Positions 59,443 through 64,000 of a stretch of DNA of 64,000 nt are shown here, one piece after another. The stretch's first letter is position 1. Each line of letters opens with the position of its first letter. The DNA is from JAOUGY01 sp963792365 (GTDB lineage: Bacteria; Actinomycetota; Acidimicrobiia; Spongiisociales; ZC4RG35): NCBI GenBank assembly GCA_963792365.1, contig CAWBVW010000001.1, positions 744,001 to 808,000 of the forward strand, read 5' to 3'. The notes below the pieces were generated by a model. It did not search any database. It saw only the letters and a program-made list of their open reading frames with translations, and had not been told where the DNA came from. Made by a program: the position numbers and the translations under genes.

Positions 59443-60639
59443 TCACTGACTTCCGCGGACAGCCTGCGACGGCGGGATTCGAGCAGCACGTGAAGCCGGA
59501 TACAGACCGGCGACGGCTCCGATGATCAGTGCCGCACCCACCGCCGCGGCCAGCGCCTGCAACGGCAGCGCGACGGGCAGGCCCCGAACCGTGGAGAACC
59601 CGAGTGTGATCGCAGCGCCTAGCCCCGCGCCCACCACTCCTCCCAGCCCAGCGAGCATGACTGCCTCGAGCAGGAACTGTCTCCGGATGTGGCCCTTCGT
59701 GGCACCAAGAGCCCTGCGGACGCCGATCTCCATCCGCCGTTCGAGCACGGACATCACCATCACGTTTGCGATCGCCACGCCGCCCACGAGCAAGGCCACC
59801 GAGCCGAGAGCGATGAGGAGCTGGGTCAGCGCTGCGTCCGCAGCCTCACGGGCTGCGAGAGCATCCGCCGGGCGAGTGATCTCGACTTGGTCGGGGTTCT
59901 GTGGGTTGACGGTCGAGGGCAGGACCTCGGTCACATCGTCGGCCGCCTCTGGGAAGACCCGCAGGTAGATCGCGGTCGGTCGCACGTCCCCGAAGACCTG
60001 CTCCGCGATCGGAAAGCCGATCATGGCCGATCGTTCGAGGTCGGGGTGCAGATCGAGGTCGCCGGCGATTCCGATCACCGACAGCCACGTCCCGTCGGCG
60101 TATATCAACCGCTCGCCATCGACGTTCGTGACACCGAGCCGCTCCGCCGCCACCTCCCCCAACACGGCGACGGGAAGCGCGCCCAGCCCTTCGTCGATGA
60201 ATCGGCCGGTGGCCATCTCGGCGCCGAGCACGTCGAGGAGGTCGGGCTCCACAGCGACCAGCGAGAGACCTCCGGTCTCCAGTTCGGGGATGAGATCAGA
60301 ACGTCGTACCGAGGCCTCCACCAGACCGGCGGCCGATACGGCTTGGACCGGCCCGATACGTCCTGCCATCGCGGCCGCTTCATCGGGAAGCTCGGCCGGA
60401 CCGCCGAGGATGCCCTGACCGGGACCGACGCGGAGGAGGTTGGTGCCGAGGCGATCCAGCTGAGCCAGCAGGTCTGCCCGGCCCGATGCCGAGATTCCCA
60501 CGACAGCGACGATCGCTGCGATTCCGATCGCAATGCCGAGCGCCGTCAGCATCGAGCGGCCCGCCCGAGACCGCAAGCCCAACGCCGCCAGCGAGAAGCC
60601 ATCGGATATTCGGAGTCGCGAGCGGAGCTCCTGGGTCAT
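59443..60639 (-). CDS. MacB/FtsX-type ABC permease (cassette B)
   Basis: 398 aa, same architecture as the cassette A permease: N-terminal helix (MLTALGIAIGIAAIVAVVGI), extracytoplasmic domain with AVLGEVAAERLGVTNVDGERL, and the terminal helices VALLVGGVAIANVMVMSVLERRMEIGVRRALGATKGHIRRQFLLEA. ATG 60639 overlaps the ATPase stop by four bases. Confidence 0.9.
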   Translation of the reverse strand: MTQELRSRLRISDGFSLAALGLRSRAGRSMLTALGIAIGIAAIVAVVGISASGRADLLAQLDRLGTNLLRVGPGQGILGGPAELPDEAAAMAGRIGPVQAVSAAGLVEASVRRSDLIPELETGGLSLVAVEPDLLDVLGAEMATGRFIDEGLGALPVAVLGEVAAERLGVTNVDGERLIYADGTWLSVIGIAGDLDLHPDLERSAMIGFPIAEQVFGDVRPTAIYLRVFPEAADDVTEVLPSTVNPQNPDQVEITRPADALAAREAADAALTQLLIALGSVALLVGGVAIANVMVMSVLERRMEIGVRRALGATKGHIRRQFLLEAVMLAGLGGVVGAGLGAAITLGFSTVRGLPVALPLQALAAAVGAALIIGAVAGLYPASRAARIPPSQAVRGSQ

Positions 60640-61298
60640 TCGACCGCCCCATCGCGCATGGCCACCTGTCGGGGAAACCAGGAAGCAACTTCACGGTCGT
60701 GGGTGATCACGACGATGGTGGAACCCGAGGCGTTGAGATCCAGGAACAGTTCGATGATGGCACCAGATGTGGTGGAGTCGAGGTTCCCGGTGGGCTCGTC
60801 GGCGAAGACGATCGCAGGATCACCGACGATGGCCCGTGCGATCGCCACCCGCTGTCGTTCACCTCCTGAGAGTCTGCTGGGTTGGTGATCGGTCCGGTGC
60901 CCGAGTCCGACACGCTCGAGCGCATCGCCCGCCCTCGCCCGTCGATCGGCGGTGGCAAGACCGCGGTACAGAAGACCCTGCGCCACGTTCTCGAGGGCGG
61001 AAACCCCTTCGATCAGAAAGAACTCCTGGAACACAAATCCCAGCTTCAGGGCACGCAGGCCCGAGAGCTTCCGATCATTGAGAGCCGACACCTCGTTGCC
61101 GTCGATCTCCACCCGTCCCGACGTTGGTTTGTCGAGAGCACCCATGAGATGCAGCAGTGTGGTCTTTCCCGATCCCGACGGTCCGACGACGGCAACCAGC
61201 TCACCGGCATCGACCACAAGACTCACTGCCCTCACCGCGTGGACGGGAGGGGGACCTTGGTAGGTCTTCGTGACCTCTTCCAGACGGAGGACCGGCAT
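60636..61298 (-). CDS. LolD/MacB-type ABC ATPase (cassette B)
   Basis: 220 aa from ATG 61298. Walker A VGPSGSGKTTLLHLMG, signature LSGGERQRVAIARAIV, Walker B IVFADEPTGNLDS, H-loop VITHDREV. Gene order mirrors cassette A. Twenty bases lie between the adaptor stop and this ATG. Confidence 0.93.
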   Translation of the reverse strand: MPVLRLEEVTKTYQGPPPVHAVRAVSLVVDAGELVAVVGPSGSGKTTLLHLMGALDKPTSGRVEIDGNEVSALNDRKLSGLRALKLGFVFQEFFLIEGVSALENVAQGLLYRGLATADRRARAGDALERVGLGHRTDHQPSRLSGGERQRVAIARAIVGDPAIVFADEPTGNLDSTTSGAIIELFLDLNASGSTIVVITHDREVASWFPRQVAMRDGAVE

Positions 61299-61317
61299 CA
61301 GGCCGCCCTGGGAACGT

Positions 61318-62355
61318 TCACCTCGGCACCACGACCTGATCGCCTTCCTGAAGGGCGCCTTCGATCTCGACCAGGCCGCCGGCGAAGTCACCCGTCTGCA
61401 CACCTATCAGGCGCCCATCGACATCCACGGCGTACCCGCCATCGGACAGAGCGATCAGGGCCCGCACCGGTACTGCGAGCACGTCGGTCGCCCGCTCGCT
61501 CTCGACCTCCACATCCACCGGCGCCTGATCGAGGTCGACCACCGCGTCCGATAGGGAAACCCGGATCTTCAGCACCTCCGCCGCCCCCGACTCCGGGCCA
61601 GAGGGGGTCACGACTCGGCCCACCTCCACGATCCGTCCCGGGATCTCCCGATCGTCTGGCAGCACCACCGTGACGGGTGCATCCTCGGCCACCAGCTCGA
61701 CGTCATCGGGATCGAGATCGATCACCACCTCCTGCTCGAATCCGGTCGTGACATACACGGGTGTACCGGAGGCGATGGGTTGGCCGACGGTGACCGAGCG
61801 TGCTCCCACCCGGACGGGACCCGACACGAACACCACGCGTCCCAGCTCGACGGTCGGGTCATCCGACAATCCAGTCTCCTCGCGCCACGCCTCGATCGCA
61901 TCCTCGGTGTCGCCGTCGAACTCCTGATCCGGCTCCCAGTCGTCGGGACCAAAGCCGAGCCTTTGGAGATTCTGCTCGAGCTGCTCGACGTCGGCGCCGT
62001 CGGTGACACCGTCGGCGATCGTCCGCCAGGCCGGCCGCTCTCCGAACATGACGAAGACCGGCGAGCCATCGACCTCGAACGCGACATCGCCACGGCCCAG
62101 CTCCGCTGCCTCGTCGGGGAGCCACGTGACGGTGCCCGCCAACGCAGAGCGAACTTCCGACTCCCCTGCGTAGCCCAGCGTGCCCGCCAGAGTCTCGTAC
62201 TGCACGAGGTCCGTCCGAACGACCGCGACCCGCTCCGTGGCGATCGTGACTGGTGGGGCTGAGTCCGGCTCCGACGCGGCCCGGACGGCATACCCGGCCG
62301 CCGCAACCGCGGCGACCAACACGATCGCTCCCACCACAGCGCCCAGGCGACGCAT
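61318..62355 (-). CDS. Adaptor with peptidoglycan-binding-like domain (cassette B)
   Basis: 345 aa from ATG 62355, one base after the lipoprotein stop. Anchor LGAVVGAIVLVAAVAAAGYAV, a peptidoglycan-binding-like domain (DVEQLEQNLQRLGFGPDDWEPDQEFDGDTEDAIEAWREETGL), and a barrel domain (SVTVGQPIASGTPVYVTTGFEQEVVIDLDPDDVELV). Shorter than the cassette A adaptor because it lacks the long coiled coil. Confidence 0.85.
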   Translation of the reverse strand: MRRLGAVVGAIVLVAAVAAAGYAVRAASEPDSAPPVTIATERVAVVRTDLVQYETLAGTLGYAGESEVRSALAGTVTWLPDEAAELGRGDVAFEVDGSPVFVMFGERPAWRTIADGVTDGADVEQLEQNLQRLGFGPDDWEPDQEFDGDTEDAIEAWREETGLSDDPTVELGRVVFVSGPVRVGARSVTVGQPIASGTPVYVTTGFEQEVVIDLDPDDVELVAEDAPVTVVLPDDREIPGRIVEVGRVVTPSGPESGAAEVLKIRVSLSDAVVDLDQAPVDVEVESERATDVLAVPVRALIALSDGGYAVDVDGRLIGVQTGDFAGGLVEIEGALQEGDQVVVPR

Positions 62356-62356
62356 C

Positions 62357-62935
62357 TCAGCCTTCGAGACCGAGATCGCCGAGAGACTCTTGACAGGTCT
62401 GCGTCGCCGGCTGGAAGTCGGGATCGTCGAAGGGGATCTCACCGAGCAGGTACGGCGAGCCGGTGCCGGTGAAGCCCGGGACCGGGTCGGGGAAGTTCTC
62501 CACACCATTGGTGCGCATGCACTCGGAGAACGATGCCAATTGGTCGATGATCACCGCTTGCAGTTCAGGATCGGAACTCAGCTCCAGCGCTCCGGCCCGC
62601 GTCAGAATCGACGAGCAGGATGCCAGGGCCGATCGGAACTCGGGCGTTGCCGTGTCGAGGTCCTCGAGCAGGTCCCCAAGTTGAGGCCGTCCTTCGGAGT
62701 CGATTCTGATGTCGGGAAACTCGATCCCTTCGCCCCGCATGCAATCGGTGAACTCCAACGTTGCGTCTTCGAGCGAAAGCCTGCTGTTGTCCACAGCATC
62801 CGACGATGTCGACGCCTCCGTTTGTGTGGAGGTGGTGACGACGTCGCCGGAGTCGGGGATGGTTGGCGTCGAGTCATCCGAGCTGCATGCAGCTACGAGC
62901 ACGCACGACGCGACGACAAGGAGAATCCGCTTCAT
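62357..62935 (-). CDS. Lipoprotein with tandem CM-C repeats (cassette B)
   Basis: 192 aa. Lipobox SCVLVAACSSDD (Cys17). Four more cysteines: Cys65 (TDCMRGEGIEFPD), Cys107, Cys139 (SECMRTNGVENFPDP) and Cys181. The CM-to-CM and C-to-C spacings are both exactly 74, and CM-to-C is 42 both times, so the protein is a tandem duplication of a 74-residue CM...C unit. Same order as cassette A. The CMRxxG-FPDP motif is familiar from actinobacterial lipoproteins near HlyD/MacB genes. First gene of the operon. Confidence 0.85.
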   Translation of the reverse strand: MKRILLVVASCVLVAACSSDDSTPTIPDSGDVVTTSTQTEASTSSDAVDNSRLSLEDATLEFTDCMRGEGIEFPDIRIDSEGRPQLGDLLEDLDTATPEFRSALASCSSILTRAGALELSSDPELQAVIIDQLASFSECMRTNGVENFPDPVPGFTGTGSPYLLGEIPFDDPDFQPATQTCQESLGDLGLEG

Positions 62936-62957
62936 CCATGGATCGTACCGCGGACGC

Positions 62958-62993
62958 GAAACGAGGCGACCTTGCCCCAGGTCACCTCGTTTC
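62958..62993. terminator. Terminator-like hairpin upstream of cassette B
   Basis: GAAACGAGGCGACCT (62958-62972) pairs with AGGTCACCTCGTTTC (62979-62993), 15 bases with one G-T pair, loop TGCCCC. It lies between the start of the lipoprotein gene and the small gene ending at 63008, and would end transcripts coming from the minus strand. Confidence 0.75.
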
Positions 62994-63007
62994 AGCCCAT
63001 GTGTCGT

Positions 63008-63256
63008 TCAGCGTTGCCCGCTCAGCGCGAACACCGGACCGACCGGGAGGTCCACATCTCGATCGGAACCGAGCGAACGCCCGGGAACCCGGTCATGTGC
63101 CAACCGGGAGCTGACTCGCGTGACCGACACATCGCCCGTCAAGTCGATCCCGATGATACCGCATGCGCCGCAGACAGACCTCCGAATGCCGGCACCCACC
63201 ACCGCAGAATCTGTGAATCGGTGCCCGCCCCGATCACACTTGGCTTTCAACGACAC
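63008..63256 (-). CDS. Small zinc-ribbon-like protein
   Basis: 82 aa from GTG 63256 (ribosome site AGGAAGAGG). Cysteines in AKCDRGGHRF and VCGACGIIGIDL form a probable C-x(n)-C-x-x-C metal site; the rest is SRLAHDRVPGRSLG. No family assigned. It is upstream of the cassette B terminator. Confidence 0.55.
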   Translation of the reverse strand: MSLKAKCDRGGHRFTDSAVVGAGIRRSVCGACGIIGIDLTGDVSVTRVSSRLAHDRVPGRSLGSDRDVDLPVGPVFALSGQR

Positions 63257-63411
63257 CGGACACCTCTTCCTCGACCAGACCATGGATCACCGTAGACCAA
63301 GGCTCGACGATCTTGAGGAACAGTGCGCATACGCGCGATTTCACTAGTCCACACCGGATGCACCCACACGGCCCTCCACCCCGAGTGCCCGCGGGGACCA
63401 TCCTTGGGTGA

Positions 63412-64000
63412 CTAGTCCGTGTCGGTATCCAATTCGTGTCGGAACACGCCAGGAGCGGCCTCGGTGAGCATCTTCCGGGCGGTGTCGACCTCTACCTTCT
63501 CGAGGCCGACATCCCGACCCAGGAGGAACAGGTCACGGGTTGAGAAGGTGACCACATCGACGAGAATGGCTCCCTCTGCGAGCGCTTCGAGCGATCGAGG
63601 TCGCCGGCTCGGGTCGAGCCCGCGGTGGTCGTTGACGACCCACCAGACCTGAGCCGGCTGAGTACCCTGCTCGGCGATGTAGGTCATCCGATGTTGGTTG
63701 ACCGATCTCAGATCGGACAAGGTGGGTTCGCCCTCGAACGAGGCCACATCCACCAGAGCCAACCACTCGGGAAGGTCCGACGACGTCACATGCAGGTGCT
63801 CACGACCTTCGCGATCGACTTCTTCGACCGTGAGACCGAGGTCTTCCAAGGCCATCCGTACCGAACCCACGAGATCGTCCTCGGTGGCCCAGAGCATCCA
63901 TCGTTCACCGATCTCTGCGTCGCGTGCTGCCGACGCCAACGAGGCGATCGCCTCCCCGCGCCATTTTGTGAGCTCGGCGATCTCGACTTCGATCCGAGCC
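63412..64000 (-). CDS. Hypothetical protein, N-terminus beyond window edge
   Basis: The frame is open to position 64000 and ends at a TAG at 63412; about 196 codons are visible. The first visible residues (RIEVEIAELTKWRGEAIASLASAARDAEIGERW) look like a coiled coil; then a mixed alpha/beta region (WMLWATEDDLVGSVRMALEDLGLTVEEVDREGREHLHV, LHVTSSDLPEWLALVDVASF) that might be a restriction-endonuclease-like fold, but no catalytic pattern is clear. The TTG at 63939 is probably internal. Confidence 0.55.
   Translation of the reverse strand, partial: ARIEVEIAELTKWRGEAIASLASAARDAEIGERWMLWATEDDLVGSVRMALEDLGLTVEEVDREGREHLHVTSSDLPEWLALVDVASFEGEPTLSDLRSVNQHRMTYIAEQGTQPAQVWWVVNDHRGLDPSRRPRSLEALAEGAILVDVVTFSTRDLFLLGRDVGLEKVEVDTARKMLTEAAPGVFRHELDTDTD

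Noticed and set aside
1..64000. tRNA, rRNA, CRISPR, transposase, integrase or phage genes
   Set aside because: I looked for tRNA T-arm signatures, short regular repeats with spacers and mobile-element protein motifs and found none convincing.

Overview
This is a 64-kb stretch of a GC-rich bacterial chromosome (third codon positions are mostly G or C) with dense, mostly single-copy genes. I infer an actinomycetote, most likely a member of the Acidimicrobiia or a close relative. The clues are actinobacterial-type LexA boxes, several leaderless promoters with a TANNNT box seven bases before the start codon, an LppM-like (DUF3153) lipoprotein, the ClpS-DUF2017 pair, GTG/TTG starts, and paired exporter/lipoprotein cassettes. 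There are no rRNA or tRNA genes, CRISPR arrays, transposases or phage genes in view.

Layout. (1) 1-6529, minus strand: a maturation cluster for a CoxL-type molybdenum hydroxylase (MoxR/CoxD-like ATPase, CoxE-like VWA protein, two XdhC/CoxF/CoxI proteins, MocA-like nucleotidyltransferase), interrupted by an M15 peptidase and a release-factor-like baeRF protein. (2) 6673-13805: metabolic and stress genes (GNAT, rhodanese, PLP decarboxylase, DsbA-like protein, an alpha/beta hydrolase-TetR operon with its own palindrome, an MbfA/VIT1-like iron exporter, a methyltransferase). (3) 13849-21201: Sua5, Kup K+ transporter back-to-back with a LysE exporter, a gene under two tandem LexA-type boxes followed by a 42-aa gene, and a MalY/PatB-like C-S lyase. 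(4) 21309-30078: a fused glycosyltransferase/PIG-L deacetylase, helix-hairpin-helix membrane protein, frameshifted amidase, a TPR-CHAT protease next to a secreted subtilase, and a non-coding 127-bp tandem repeat. (5) 30079-36934: two SDRs, lipoproteins, SpoU methyltransferase, frameshifted HAD phosphatase, and a divergent epimerase/TetR pair with two operators. (6) 37015-42737: the CoxM-CoxL-CoxS hydroxylase structural genes, then TrmA-DUF2017-ClpS. (7) 42866-47617: a BMP-type (probably nucleoside) ABC importer. (8) 47713-51900: MscS channel, 2OG oxygenase, LysE exporter and a multiply broken MocR regulator. (9) 51840-62935: two paralogous four-gene MacAB-like cassettes, each led by a cysteine-patterned lipoprotein, flanking a CpaE-like ATPase pair, prephenate dehydratase and an AhpD-like protein.

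Functional links. Regions 1 and 6 together could make one AYRGAGR-type (form II) molybdenum hydroxylase, although they lie about 30 kb apart. The importer of region 7 would fit a purine or nucleoside substrate for it (inference). The most promising undescribed systems are the two lipoprotein-adaptor-ATPase-permease cassettes, the LexA-box gene with its small partner, the TPR-CHAT/subtilase pair, and the GT4-PIG-L fusion. Three genes are broken. Two carry a single one-base frameshift that could be a sequencing error. The third (MocR) has several lesions and looks decayed.
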